Source: Arabidopsis thaliana | Lineage: Eukaryota > Streptophyta > Magnoliopsida > Brassicales > Brassicaceae | Assembly: GCF_000001735.4 (NCBI RefSeq) | Contig: NC_003074.8 | Span: forward strand, 9,362,101 to 9,426,100 | DNA: 64,000 bases | Direction of reading: 5' to 3' | Shown: positions 35,706-47,261 of the stretch, piece by piece | Position numbering within the stretch: position 1 is the first letter of the stretch | Layout: each line of letters opens with the position of its first letter | Translations under genes and position numbers: made by a program | The notes under the pieces: generated by a model | Told to the model about the DNA's origin: nothing | The model's database searches: none | The model's input: the letters and a program-made list of their open reading frames with translations, nothing else

Positions 35706-37553
35706 ATGTTGCAGAAGATTTCTCAGTCTATTTCTTTATGTAACGGCGATCAATTTAAGCCGTTAATATACCTCGCCGGAGCTCCGACGAACTTCATCTC
35801 TTCCCCTCTCTCAGGTTGTTCTCTACTTTACTTTGTTTGTTTCGTCAAATTTCATGTTTAGGTTTCGAGAAAATTGATTGTGAAGGAATTAGTAGAACTT
35901 TGATTGGACTAATGATTTTTTTTTGGAATCTATATATGAATCATGATTTTGGGTTTATGTATTGTTTTGTTTCAGGCAAGAAGAAATCATCTTCTCTGAG
36001 AATTAAAAGGTATATAAAAACAAAACTAAATTTACATGAAGGTGAAATTTTAGTATATAGTTTTAATTTGATACATTTTATTTTGTAGGATACAACAACT
36101 TCAAAGTACATTAGAAGATAGAATAAATCCACCACTAGTATGTGGAACAGTATCGCCACGTCTTAGTGTTCCTGATCATATACTAAAGCCTCTATATGTT
36201 GAGTCTAGCAAAGTTCCAGAGATATCAAGTGAATTACAGATTCCTGACTCTATAGGCATTGTGAAAATGAAGAAAGCGTGTGAGCTCGCGGCTCGTGTAT
36301 TAGACTATGCAGGAACTTTGGTTAGAGTAAGTTACTTTTGAATCTCTAACTATGATTGAATCTCTTTGTTGTAATGGTTTTTTTGTTTTGTTGTTGCAGC
36401 CGTTTGTTACTACAGATGAAATTGATAAAGCAGTGCATCAGATGGTTATTGAGTTTGGTGCATATCCTTCACCTCTTGGATATGGTGGATTTCCTAAAAG
36501 TGTTTGTACATCGGTTAATGAATGTATGTTTCACGGGATTCCCGATTCTCGTCCGCTACAGGTTTGGAGTAGCATGAGAATTCTCTTTTGTAGTATATAT
36601 GTAACACCCCGGTTTCAGGAATATGGTGGTGCATGCGGAGAGGTTTATAATATATCACTAATCAACAACTTCTTGTATTCAGAATGGAGATATTATAAAC
36701 ATCGATGTTGCGGTTTACTTGGATGTAAGTATATATTTCTAAGTTTCTTTTGCTAATCTCATTCAGATTTTAAACTTCGGATGGATGTAACACTTTGAAA
36801 TAGGGGTATCATGGAGATACGTCAAAGACTTTCTTATGTGGAGACGTCAATGGAAGCCTTAAACAACTTGTCAAGGTTAATGTGTGCCTCTAACTTTCGA
36901 ACTCTTAGGAACCTGTTAGAAGCTGACATAGTTATTGTTCTTAAAGGTCACAGAAGAATGCTTGGAGAAAGGTATATCGGTTTGTAAAGATGGAGCAAGC
37001 TTCAAACAAATCGGGAAGATAATCAGGTACTAAATAGTACTAATCCCATTCAAGGGAAGTTAGGAGGATCAGTTTTAATTATATTTTCAACAGTGAGCAT
37101 GCTGCAAAGTATGGCTATAATATGGAGCGATTCATCGGTCATGGTGTAGGAACGGTATTACACTCGGAACCTCTTATATATCTTCATAGTAACTGTAAGT
37201 AATATAAACTGGCTTTTTCTGTAAGAACTCTTCATTATGATGGAGTTTTTTTTGCTGAAAAACTCTGTTTTGTGCAGATGATTATGAACTTGAATATATG
37301 ATTGAAGGTCAAACTTTTACGCTCGGTTAGTATTATCTATATAGAATTTGATGAATGCATTTATACTCTTTTATGAAGTGTTTGGTTCCTATTTTTTTTC
37401 ACAGAACCAATTCTCACCATTGGAACAACAGAGTTTGTAACATGGCCTGACAAATGGACAATTGTGACCGCAGATGGTGGTCCGGCCGCACAGTTTGAGC
37501 ATACAATTCTTATTACCACCACTGGTGCAGAAATTCTCACCATATCATCATGA
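35706..37553 (+). CDS. MAP1C: Methionine aminopeptidase 1C, organellar
   Basis: Ten exons join in frame to 344 residues: 35706-35814, 35976-36009, 36089-36326, 36400-36561, 36683-36724, 36804-36875, 36947-37026, 37094-37194, 37278-37325, 37405-37553. All introns are GT-AG. The N-terminus ([20 protein letters not shown]) is a plausible organelle-targeting peptide. Type 1 MetAP metal ligands are in place: Asp189 and Asp200 (NIDV, HGDT), His262 (GHGVG), Glu296 (TLEP) and Glu327 (QFEHT). His172 in FHGIP is the conserved substrate-side His. The intron after 37325 splits the Glu296 codon. The enzyme removes the initiator Met from plastid and mitochondrial proteins. AATAAA at 37607-37612 is a likely polyadenylation signal. 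The B/C numbering differs between sources. Confidence 0.93.
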
Positions 37554-38854
37554 ATTATATCACAATGTTACGGAATTTACATTATGAACCATCCATTTCT
37601 GTTGTAAATAAAAGAAAATATAAACTGTTTGGTTCTGAGCAGTTGATGTTGGTGTCGTTGGCAATTCCTATCCCTGTGATAAATGGTGGATTGGTTCTGA
37701 GCAAAAATTAATCACATGAACATTCAAATTAAATCTAAAATCGAGTGATTAAATATAAAAATTAATCATATGAAACAAATTAATTTTATGGCACCTCTAA
37801 AATGATTTTGGATAAAGATCACTTGTGATGTGAAAACAAATTAATTACTGGATACAAAGTTAACTCGGCACCAAAAAATCATTGCAATGTGATGAGTAGA
37901 TTCATTCAATAATATCGGAACTAACTTTAACGTTGTGATGTGAAAACAAATTTAATTTGGCCTTTCTAACGATCAAAAGACTGGATACCGAGTAATGTTT
38001 GTTTTGTTACATACTTTTGTATAGGACTCGACATAAAACTAGAAATCCGAAACCGAACCAAATAGTTATAAAACCCGAACTGATAATGAATATATACCAT
38101 GCACAGCTGAATCTTATAGTAAATATATACATTTTGATTAGTTTATTATGAGTTTTTAGTTTTTTACTATGTTTCAAAACATAGTGGTTGTGGTTTGTTT
38201 AATAATGGTTTTAGAAGAATCTTACTTTATTATCTAAAAAGTAAATAACAATTTAGTGTACCATTAACATTTTAATAAGATGACATTAACAAACTTAATT
38301 AATATCAGAATCTTCTATATCTTATGTCAGGGTAAAGTAATTTTTTTTCTTTAAATGGTAGAAAATCAGGATAAAAGTATATGTCCCATAGTTTTTAAAA
38401 ATAATGATATGTATAACTAAATATATTGAAACTTAATTATGTTATCTTTTTTTTTTGTTAAAACTAGATTAAGATTAAATGAAAGAAGACACATGTCACA
38501 TCTTAGAGCATGTGTTTAGAAGAAATCTCTCTATTATCTAAATAAATAGTAATCCATAATTTTTAACATTTAAAAGAAAATGACATTTACAAAATTTTAA
38601 TTAATACTAGAATCTTCTATACCTTCTAATAGTTAAAGTAATTTTGTTTTTCATTAAATGATTAAAACAAACTAGGAGAAAAGTATCTTTACTTGTTATA
38701 AAGAATTATGCCACAATCCACATGTTAGTTTCTCATATCATGAAATCTTGTATATATTTTCAAGTTTCCAGTCTTCCAGGCTTTAATTTGTTTTGAAGTT
38801 GTTTATCTGACAAGCGATAACAACACAGAGAGAACTCGTCGATAAATTTCAAAG
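37554..38854. other. Intergenic region
   Basis: AT-rich spacer. Two related segments, about 38215-38345 and 38510-38645, share TTAATTAATA, AGAATCTTCTATA and flanking text, which suggests a diverged direct duplication of about 130 bp with a period near 300 bp. No gene seen. Confidence 0.5.
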
Positions 38855-39988
38855 ATGGAGAAAACTGAGTGGTCTGATTTACCTGAAGAACTCCTAGATT
38901 TAATTGCAAACCGTTATTCCTCCAACATTGACGTCCTACGTATCCGTAGCACCTGTAAATCCTGGCGTTCTGCGGTTGCGATGTCTAAAGAGCGTCTTCA
39001 GTTTCGCTTTGAACGCTACCTTCCTACCTCCAACAAGAAGATAAAGGCTCATCTCTCTCCCACCACTTTCTTCCGTATAACTCTCCCTTCTTCATGTCCT
39101 AACAAAGGATGGCTAGTAAGAACTAGACAAGCCTCCAAAATGTATCGTAAGATTACTCTCTTGTGTCCTCTCTCTGGCGAGCGCATCACCCGTTCCCACC
39201 AAACCCTAGACCTTTTGAAGGTTGGCGTTTCAGAGATTCGCCAATCTTACGAGATTCAAATATTCGATGGATTGAAGGACGAAAAGATACCATTAGATTC
39301 AGAGATATTCTCTAATTATATCAAGAATAGTGACAAAATACCATCAGGTGTATTCTTTAGAGTTGCTTTCCTAGACAATATTTTTTTTGCAGTCAATTAC
39401 CACGATAATAAAATATGGTGTTGTAAGACTAGAGAAGGAAGTAGAAGTTGGACAAAAATTAAAAACCAAGTCGAAGATTTCTCGGACATTATACTTCACA
39501 TGGGACGTATCTATGCCGTGGACTTAAAAGGAGCAATTTGGTGGATTAGTTTATCACAGCTTACCATTGTTCAACAGACATCTTCAACTCCGTTGGACTA
39601 CTATAAATATGATAGTTGCCAAGACACGAGGCTCGTGGAATATTGTGGAGATCTATGCATTGTTCATGAACTTAGCATAACTCGAAATCATATCCAGAGG
39701 ACCGTTGGTTTTAAGGTTTATAAGATGGACGAGGATTTGGCAAAATGGGTTGAGGTTAGTTGCTTGGGAGACAACACACTCATTGTTGCTTGCAACAGTT
39801 GTTTTACTGTCGTAGCCTCTGAGTACCATGGATGTTTGAAGAATTCTATTTACTTCTCTTATTATGATGTCAAGAAGGCCGAAAATATAAAAGTGTTCAA
39901 GCTTGATGATGGTAGTATCACCCAGAGGACTGATATTTCTTCTCAGAGTTGTTTTCACATGTTCTCTCTTCCCTTCCTCAACTATTAA
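38855..39988 (+). CDS. F-box protein with DUF295 (KIB1-like) domain
   Basis: Intronless, 377 residues. The F-box is at about residues 5-50 ([20 protein letters not shown], then [14 protein letters not shown]). The remainder matches the DUF295 type: W-rich central part ([15 protein letters not shown]), a conserved [13 protein letters not shown] strand and [26 protein letters not shown], with NSIYFSY near the end. F-box proteins act as substrate adaptors in SCF ubiquitin ligases. This subfamily is large and rapidly evolving in Arabidopsis and most members lack known targets. I believe the locus is At3g25750. No lesion is visible. ATG 38855 is preceded by a purine-rich leader (AAAG before ATG). 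Confidence 0.9.
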   Translation: MEKTEWSDLPEELLDLIANRYSSNIDVLRIRSTCKSWRSAVAMSKERLQFRFERYLPTSNKKIKAHLSPTTFFRITLPSSCPNKGWLVRTRQASKMYRKITLLCPLSGERITRSHQTLDLLKVGVSEIRQSYEIQIFDGLKDEKIPLDSEIFSNYIKNSDKIPSGVFFRVAFLDNIFFAVNYHDNKIWCCKTREGSRSWTKIKNQVEDFSDIILHMGRIYAVDLKGAIWWISLSQLTIVQQTSSTPLDYYKYDSCQDTRLVEYCGDLCIVHELSITRNHIQRTVGFKVYKMDEDLAKWVEVSCLGDNTLIVACNSCFTVVASEYHGCLKNSIYFSYYDVKKAENIKVFKLDDGSITQRTDISSQSCFHMFSLPFLNY

Positions 39989-41562
39989 TTACCTTTAATT
40001 TAAAAATCTTGATTATTAAATTAAAGATTTTTTTATTTAATTTAAGTATATTTCAAATATGAATTTAATGCATATCTATGTTACTTATAATTAACAGAAA
40101 ATTTAATTAAATAAAAACTAATTAAATTAATAAATTAAATTTAAAATCATGAAAATAATATTGTATTTTTTTTCTCAGGAATAATACTATAATTTAACTT
40201 TTCACAAAATGTTTTTTGAAACGATCATATTTCGAAATTTTGAATGTGGCAATGAGGTTTAGAATGGAAGGAAAAGTAAATACATGGTAAAGTAAATAAC
40301 AATGTATGTGACTGCATTTATAAAATTATAATCTAATAAATAAAATTTAAAGTGAAACATTAGTTCCTAAGAATAATACATTAGAGAGAGTTGTTATTTA
40401 TTATTAAATTTTTACATAAATGAAAATAAAATAATACCAAACTCAACAATGTAATTATCCATCTTCTAAAAACGTAAATAATCAAGAATCATTATTTTCA
40501 TGAGTTATAAAACAAAATATATAAAAAGTGATATGTAAGCTGTTAGAAAAAATTCTATGTAATTTATGTAGCACAACTCTTTAACATGATCAAAATGAAG
40601 AAAAAGTTTGAGATTTCATTACTTGAATCAAATGTTGAATCAAAGGCTGACTTTAAACAAAATATTTAAAATAAGTTTTTTTTTCTTTGAGAAAAATGAT
40701 AGTCCTTATGTTTTTAGTTGATATTTGAGGATAAATTTTTGGAAATTCACATGTCTTTGGAATCATAAGATCATATGAGCAAGAAGATTTAGATTTCGAA
40801 CCTATTTGAAATTCCCTTTTCAAAAGTATGATTTGATATGCAGCGGTGAGAAAAAAACAGAGAAGTAGAACAAAAATTCTATTTTGTTGAATAGATTTGA
40901 GAATTAATTATAACGGTTAATTTACTTAGAGAATTAGGAATTCAAAAGAAATTGAGCCGTTTTATAATTAAGTTACCACTAAAATCCGCTAATTTATTTA
41001 CAAATATTTGCTTAAACACACACATGCACTCGAGGAAACGATAATCGTTTTGAAATCAAATGACGGGGTTTCAGCCAATAATACGGCGTCGTTTAACCGT
41101 GGAGAGGTTGGAAATTTACACGGTGGCGTTTAAAGGTTAGTTAACTTAGCGAAAGGATTTAGACGATGTTGTTTTGGAGTTTTATATGTTTTCTTGTGTG
41201 TCAAGCTTTGCTCCTTAAGTCTGATTTTTTTGTCTAAATTCTCGAGTTTCTTCCATACCTGTAAAAATTCGTTATCCTAATAGTTTTAGAAGAACTAAAT
41301 TTCTACAGCTTTTCTTTGTGAATTCGATTTAGTACAGAATAACATACATAATAAAAGATTTTAAAAAAAAATCATGTCTAACAGAGAGGCATGTTCATCT
41401 AACAAAACTATTATCTTTTATTATACACATACATATATAAGATGCCAAATATTTTATTTTCATCTAAGAGATGTCTATCTAATTAAATAATGTGGGACAA
41501 ATATGTAGTTAGAATAACGAATTCAAAGCTTCACAAGTCGCACGTTTTTCATTTTTCTTTCT
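39989..41562. other. Intergenic region upstream of AOC1
   Basis: Very AT-rich to about 40980, then more mixed (41040-41160, with ACGGCGTCGTTTAACC-like text) as the AOC1 promoter is approached. No gene seen. Confidence 0.5.
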
Positions 41563-41587
41563 GTAGTTTAGGGACCGGCCAAAAGTA
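41563..41587 (+). promoter_or_regulatory. Conserved upstream block shared by AOC1 and AOC2
   Basis: A 25-bp block (GTAGTTTAGGGACCGGCC followed by AAAAGTA) occurs identically here and at 44551-44575, 309 and 324 bp upstream of the two start codons. It marks the upstream extent of promoter similarity from the tandem duplication. Function unknown. Confidence 0.7.
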
Positions 41588-41750
41588 CATCAACTTAGAC
41601 CCAAGCTAAGACCCAAAAATTTGGACCATTTTCTAACAACTTGCCGTCCATGGAAACCGAATCAAAAATAGCATCATTCGTTGGTGACCCATTTTTGGGA
41701 TATTTAGCATTATCCCATTCACCATTTATCAGCCATCAATCATTCATCCA

Positions 41751-41760
41751 ATATATATAC
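41751..41760 (+). promoter_or_regulatory. Putative TATA box of AOC1
   Basis: ATATATATAC lies about 112 bp upstream of the AOC1 ATG. The aligned position in AOC2 has CTATAAATAG. Confidence 0.5.
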
Positions 41761-41871
41761 ACATAGACATTTCGTAAAACTCAAATCACTCACCACATAA
41801 AACCAAAGTCCCATCTCTTAAAAAACTAATCATTTCAAAGTTTTGTCTCTAGTCTTTCTTTTTATTGAGCA

Positions 41872-43005
41872 ATGGCTTCTTCTACAATCTCTCTCCAATC
41901 TATCTCCATGACAACTCTCAACAATCTCTCATATAGTAAACAATTTCATCGAAGCTCTCTTCTTGGTTTCTCTAAATCCTTCCAAAATTTTGGTATCTCA
42001 TCTAACGGTCCAGGTTCCTCCTCTCCGACAAGTTTCACGCCCAAGAAGAAACTCACTCCTACTCGAGCTCTCTCTCAGAACTTGGGAAATACCGAAAACC
42101 CCAGACCAAGTAAGTTTATTTTCTTCTTGATCTTTTCGCTTAAGTTTCGAAAAATCATATAAACAGAGCTTTTTCCAAAAAAAATGAAATACTTTTTTTT
42201 TTTTTTGCTAAACTGCAAATATCATATAAATGAAGGGAAAGGTTTACATGAGTTAGAACCTAAACAAAAAAATGAAATACTTACAAAACATTTTCTAAAT
42301 ACATTATCTTTATATTAAAATCAGTTTTTCATTTCATAATTTTTCTAACTCCATTAAATTTATATGATTCCAGAGCCTTAAAACCAAAAATTTGCAAACT
42401 TGATAATTTAAACATAATATCAGATCTCAAAATCAAGAACGTATAATTAATTCACAAATTGAGTTTTTAATTTTTCAGGCAAAGTTCAAGAACTGAGCGT
42501 GTACGAAATCAATGATTTAGATCGACACAGCCCAAAAATTCTTAAAAACGCATTCAGCTTTAGGTTTGGTCTCGGAGATCTCGTCCCATTCACAAACAAA
42601 CTCTACACCGGCGATCTCAAGAAACGCGTGGGAATCACGGCTGGTCTCTGCGTTGTGATCGAACACGTCCCTGAGAAGAACGGTGATAGATTCGAAGCTA
42701 CGTACAGCTTCTACTTCGGAGACTATGGCCACTTGTCCGTACAAGGACCATACTTGACTTACGAGGATTCGTTCCTTGCCATCACTGGTGGCGCTGGAAT
42801 CTTTGAAGGTGCCTACGGACAGGTTAAGCTTCAACAGCTTGTGTATCCGACAAAACTGTTCTACACTTTTTATCTTAAAGGATTGGCTAATGATTTGCCA
42901 CTGGAGCTCATAGGAACTCCGGTACCACCGTCTAAGGACGTGGAGCCAGCACCGGAAGCTAAGGCGCTTAAGCCCAGTGGAGTTGTAAGCAACTTTACAA
43001 ATTAG
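41872..43005 (+). CDS. AOC1: Allene oxide cyclase 1, chloroplastic
   Basis: Exons 41872-42109 and 42479-43005 (intron 369 bp, GTAAGT to TTCAG) encode 254 residues. A Ser-rich transit peptide ([20 protein letters not shown]) leads to the mature start near [19 protein letters not shown]. The barrel domain holds residues known from the AOC2 structure: the Glu and Asn of YEIN, the Pro of HSP, and the Cys of [12 protein letters not shown]. The enzyme (EC 5.3.99.6) acts after allene oxide synthase in plastids and turns the unstable epoxide of linolenic acid into cis-(+)-OPDA, the jasmonate precursor. First of three tandem paralogues; protein and promoter are closest to AOC2. Its promoter lacks the CACGTG seen in AOC2 and AOC3. 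Confidence 0.96.
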
Positions 43006-44314
43006 TGAATAAAATTAGTCTTATCTTTCTCGTGTCCTGTATATATAATAATCTTTTTCATAGAGAATTTTATATTCTTATACTTGTAATCAAATAATTT
43101 GTATGGATCTTAGTATCCTTGTGAATGCAGTATGTTTGAGTTGAAAAATACTTGTAATCGAATCTTTAGTTTTGAGTTGTCCCCTTTTGGGGAGTAAAAT
43201 ATCTTCTTCTTATTTTTATTGGGTTGAAAATAGGTTTTTGCATAGTTTTTTTTATCGACCTTTCAAATACGTCACAATTACATTTATAGGAGTTAGGGTT
43301 GGTGTTGTAATCCATATACATTACCACTATGAAACTTTCAGCGAATACAAGCATATACTATCAAACTCCAAGCGAAATAAATACTCACAAAAGGCTCACC
43401 ATGGTCGTAAAGTGAGGATTGAAGAAAAATGATCATGTTGATGGATCAAATAAATCTTCCATCGCCTGATTTCATCATGATGTACACTCATCTCAAGAAC
43501 AAGAAAATGATACTAAGAAGAAAAAAGATAAGCTGGATTAGGCACGAAGGTTTGGAAGAAACCCAAACTCTAACCCAAATATTGTGGATAAATAAAAAAC
43601 AATCAACTTTCGAGTTCCTTCTCCAGCCAACTTATGGGTTGCAAAGATACTTTTACATATAAAAGGGATGCTGACCTAGTGCGAATATCAAGAAATTGTG
43701 TGTGTTTTATGTGCTCCGGGTTCAATCTCTATTTGGTATACAAATGACTGTTTTTTAAATCCGGATATCTAAAGTCTAACTTTGAGTACTAGGAAGATTA
43801 TAAGGCAAAGATCTAGAACTCTTATAGCTTAAATAAAAAATGATTTTACATGTAAAAGACAGAAATTACCTAATATTAGTTAAGAGATGATATATTTTCA
43901 AGAAATAATGATTCTAGTTGTATAAAATACCTAGTTTTTTTTTTGTATTTTTTTTTGAATATTTAGAAGTGCAAGTCCGAAGGCCATACATTTCCTAGAG
44001 ATATGATCCACACCAGGTTAAATTCATTTCTTTTGGAGAAGAGATCCCTCCCAACAGACTTCGAACCCAACACCTCTACCTGCGAGATTTTTTTTTTGTT
44101 ATTCGTATTAGATGTGATTTTGGTGCACCACGCTAGCGTTGGAGATGAAACTCCCACATTTTCGCACTGAATCGACTATTAAAGCTTGGTCTAAGCTATC
44201 AATTTATTACAGTCTATGCCAGAAATTTATGGCATCCTACCTGATATAAAAAGCTTTATGGCATCCTACCTGATATAAAAATCAGTGTTCTATCCTTTAA
44301 GTTGTTCATGTATT
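43006..44314. other. AOC1-AOC2 spacer, first part
   Basis: AOC1 3' flank, then AT-rich DNA. At about 43970-44160 a more mixed segment includes GGTTCGAAGTC on the minus strand, like a Pol III B-box, which might come from a tRNA-derived SINE. A 25-bp direct repeat with period 29 lies at 44227-44281 (TATGGCATCCTACCTGATAT). No gene is supported. Confidence 0.5.
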
Positions 44315-44398
44315 TTCATTCCAAGAGCAGCCAATGTTGAGACAGATTCTCTTGCTAAGCTTGCCTTATCCGTTTATGCTGAAAACATTGTTAGTTAA
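44315..44398 (+). pseudogene. RNase H domain relic of a LINE-type retroelement
   Basis: A short frame beginning FIPRAANVETDSLAKLALSV and ending at TAA (44396-44398) matches the C-terminal end of the RNase H (RVT_3-type) domain of Arabidopsis non-LTR reverse transcriptase-like proteins, where the pattern is F-I-P-R-x-x-N-x-x-A-D-x-L-A-K. Upstream sequence is too decayed to follow. It sits between AOC1 and AOC2, so an insertion happened in or after the duplication. Confidence 0.65.
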
Positions 44399-44550
44399 TC
44401 CAAGTATTGGCGTTTCAAAAAAGAAGTGATTTTGGTGCAAATATCTTTTCACAGAATATAAAATAATTTTTAATCAATTTTACATACATGTATCCGGGAC
44501 AAAAATATAGTTAGATTCATTACATTTAGAAGGTTTTTTATTTTATTTTT

Positions 44551-44575
44551 GTAGTTTAGGGACCGGCCAAAAGTA
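44551..44575 (+). promoter_or_regulatory. Conserved upstream block shared by AOC2 and AOC1
   Basis: Second copy of the 25-bp block at 41563-41587. From here to the start codon AOC1 and AOC2 upstream regions can be aligned with gaps. Confidence 0.7.
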
Positions 44576-44688
44576 TTTCAACTTAAATCCAAGACCCAAT
44601 GCTTAGATCACGTTCCGACCATGGAAACCAAATCCAAATTCCTCCCAAAGCATCTTTTTAGTTTGAGACCCACTTTTGGTAATTTACG

Positions 44689-44694
44689 CACGTG
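44689..44694 (+). promoter_or_regulatory. G-box in AOC2 promoter
   Basis: CACGTG within TACGCACGTGCTACTTCATC, about 185 bp upstream of the AOC2 ATG and about 50 bp upstream of its TATA box (44741-44750). Almost the same context occurs in AOC3. G-boxes are the known binding site of MYC2-type jasmonate regulators; use here is inference. Confidence 0.7.
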
Positions 44695-44740
44695 CTACTT
44701 CATCAATCATCCCCATTCATCACTCATCCAACATGTCTAT

Positions 44741-44750
44741 CTATAAATAG
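44741..44750 (+). promoter_or_regulatory. TATA box of AOC2
   Basis: CTATAAATAG, a near-consensus plant TATA box about 125-134 bp upstream of the ATG. Confidence 0.7.
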
Positions 44751-44874
44751 ACGGAGATATTTCGTAGAACTCAAATCACTCACCACATAAAGTAAAAGTC
44801 TCATCTCTTCATAAAATAGCTTTAAACCAATCAAGTAGAGTTTCTTCTCAAGTCTTTTTATTTTATTTTTATCA

Positions 44875-45739
44875 ATGGCTTCTTCAGCAGTGTCTCTCCA
44901 ATCCATCTCTATGACAACTCTCAACAATCTTTCATGTAATCAACAATTTCATCGAAGCTCTCTTCTTGGTTCCTCTAAATCCTTCCAAAATCTTGGTATC
45001 TCATCTAACGGTTCAGATTTCTCCTATCCATCAAGTTTCACTGCCAAGAAGAACCTCACTGCTTCTCGAGCTCTCTCCCAAAACGGGAATATCGAAAACC
45101 CTAGACCAAGTAAGTTAATTGATCCTTTTTTGTCTTCCAAACTTGATTAAATATATGATTACAGAGACTCAAAATCAAGAACACAATTCACAAACTGAGT
45201 TTGTTTTTTCAGGCAAAGTTCAAGAACTGAGTGTGTACGAAATCAACGAATTAGATCGACACAGCCCCAAGATTCTTAAAAACGCATTCAGCTTAATGTT
45301 CGGTCTCGGAGATCTCGTACCATTCACAAACAAACTCTACACAGGCGATCTCAAGAAACGCGTGGGCATCACGGCAGGTCTCTGCGTCGTCATCGAACAC
45401 GTCCCAGAGAAGAAAGGTGAAAGATTCGAAGCTACTTATAGCTTCTACTTCGGAGACTATGGCCACTTGTCCGTTCAAGGACCATACTTGACTTACGAGG
45501 ATTCGTTCCTCGCCATCACTGGTGGTGCTGGAATCTTTGAAGGTGCCTACGGACAGGTCAAGCTTCAACAGCTTGTGTATCCGACAAAACTGTTCTACAC
45601 TTTTTACCTTAAAGGGTTGGCTAATGATTTGCCGTTGGAGCTCACCGGAACACCGGTACCGCCGTCTAAGGACATAGAGCCGGCGCCGGAAGCTAAGGCA
45701 CTGGAGCCTAGCGGAGTTATAAGTAACTATACCAACTAA
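44875..45739 (+). CDS. AOC2: Allene oxide cyclase 2, chloroplastic
   Basis: Exons 44875-45109 and 45213-45739 (intron only 103 bp) encode 253 residues, the known AOC2 length. The transit peptide resembles AOC1 ([20 protein letters not shown]). The mature domain has [28 protein letters not shown] and the [17 protein letters not shown] strand. AOC2 is the paralogue whose trimeric barrel structure was solved. Exon 2 is the same length (527 bp) as in AOC1 and differs mostly at silent sites. Promoter has both a G-box and a strong TATA box, consistent with wound and jasmonate induction. No lesion seen. Confidence 0.96.
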
Positions 45740-47134
45740 TTCATGAAATTAAAATGTTTCTCGTATCGCTGTGTAATGATATAAAGATTTGTAGTTTTGT
45801 GCTCTTATCTGTAATAAAATCATTGAGGAATAATATCTCGAGTATGTTTTAAGTCGTTTGGACGTTGGTACACGAATATATGAAAAGTCTTTGTAATCTT
45901 TTGGTCACTCTCAATGATTTTGAATTAAAAATAGTTTTAGTTATAGAAATGATTTTATGTATTGCACAAGAAAATCAAATAAAAAGAACTATTAAATAAT
46001 GAAAATATATATCTTAAATAAAAGAGTATAACAATTGAATTCTTAAAAATCATACAGTATCTCAACAAATCCAAGAAACAACGAAACGAAAAATTGATGT
46101 ATCATTTGGTCGAGTTAAGATACAAAATGAAAAATTACATTTTTTTTTGTAGCCATCATCGACAAAAAAAAATGTCTTAGTCGCAGATTAAATGAAATAA
46201 GGACAAATGATGGCTACAAAAAAATATGTAATTTAAAACCGTCCCTAAAGGTAAATCTGACTCATCTTAAGAGATTGTTTGATTTTTGATATATAAGTCA
46301 TAAGTGGTTGACTAATGTCAAATAAGTGACGCCTTTTGATGACATGGAGAAGTATGCAGATGACATTGATTGATACGGATGGAATGGAGAAGTTAATGAT
46401 CTACATGTCACACTCCTCATTTCAAAAATAGTTAACGGTGATTATGAGTCTTCATCGAATACTCATTTTAAAGGAGTTGCTGATAAAAAAAAAAAGAGTG
46501 GATGTTATGGGCATGTATTTAAGGGCATGTATTTAAACAAGAAGTTACCAATCGTAGCCTATGACTAGGATTATGGCATGCATGATTACCATGATGTGGA
46601 TCAGGATATAGAGTAGAGAATGTTAACGCAAGAGACATTGCTAGATCAAGAATTAACTCATACAAAAATGATGACCGGAGATTGATGATATCAAATTAAA
46701 TTAAGTAACATAGACTCACAAACGCATGGTGGTAATTTGAAGCCTATGCATTCAAAGAATGTTGGAGTCATGGATCCGAATAGAATTGTTGATACTAGTG
46801 GGACCAGTCCTTCCTTGAGAAAAAGGATGCATGAACCATCTCGTGATTGTAGTGCTATTATGTGTGTACACGGCAAATTGACACAACCGAACCGACCAAG
46901 TTATATATATGTCACTAAAACAGTCTGACCAACAAGAGTTTGAAGACCTGCAGGCTACGTTTATATCTTTTGACTATTATAGTATGTTCCCATTACTTTG
47001 AGATCTCGTAGTACTCAATAAATATTACACGGTTTTAAGTCGATAAATAATAAATACATAAAATTCTCTAGCTAACGCTTTTAGACAATTCGAAACCGAG
47101 TGGAAACTACACAAAGCATCTTTTGACATATACG
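45740..47134. other. AOC2-AOC3 spacer
   Basis: Contains the inverted repeat at 46132-46234 and, from about 46560 to 46930, a mixed-composition segment with short open frames on both strands (46737-46928 plus, 46691-46876 minus) that I cannot assign. The latter may be transposon debris. No AOC-like relic is visible in it. Confidence 0.5.
46132..46234. repeat. Short inverted repeat, 28-bp arms
   Basis: Arms 46132-46159 and 46207-46234 (GTAGCCATCAT against ATGATGGCTAC plus AT-rich continuation) are reverse complements with about two mismatches and a 47-bp loop. The size suits a miniature element or a stable hairpin. No flanking duplication was recognised. Confidence 0.8.
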
Positions 47135-47140
47135 CACGTG
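47135..47140 (+). promoter_or_regulatory. G-box in AOC3 promoter
   Basis: CACGTG within TACGCACGTGTTACTTCATC, about 125 bp upstream of the AOC3 ATG and 20 bp upstream of TATAAATAG at 47160-47168. It matches the AOC2 site and its flanks in all but one position over 20 bp. Confidence 0.7.
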
Positions 47141-47159
47141 TTACTTCATCATCGTCCAA

Positions 47160-47168
47160 TATAAATAG
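47160..47168 (+). promoter_or_regulatory. TATA box of AOC3
   Basis: TATAAATAG, about 95-100 bp upstream of the ATG. Confidence 0.65.
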
Positions 47169-47261
47169 ACTCATTACTAAACTCAACAACCATTAAAACC
47201 AAAGATCAATCTCTTCTTAATAGTCAATCATATATCAAAAAATTTAAACTCTTCTTGATCA

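Noticed and set aside
43960-44160. Possible tRNA-derived SINE (B-box-like GGTTCGAAGTC)
   Set aside because: No convincing A-box at the right distance, no tail and no flanking duplication; only mentioned within the spacer entry.
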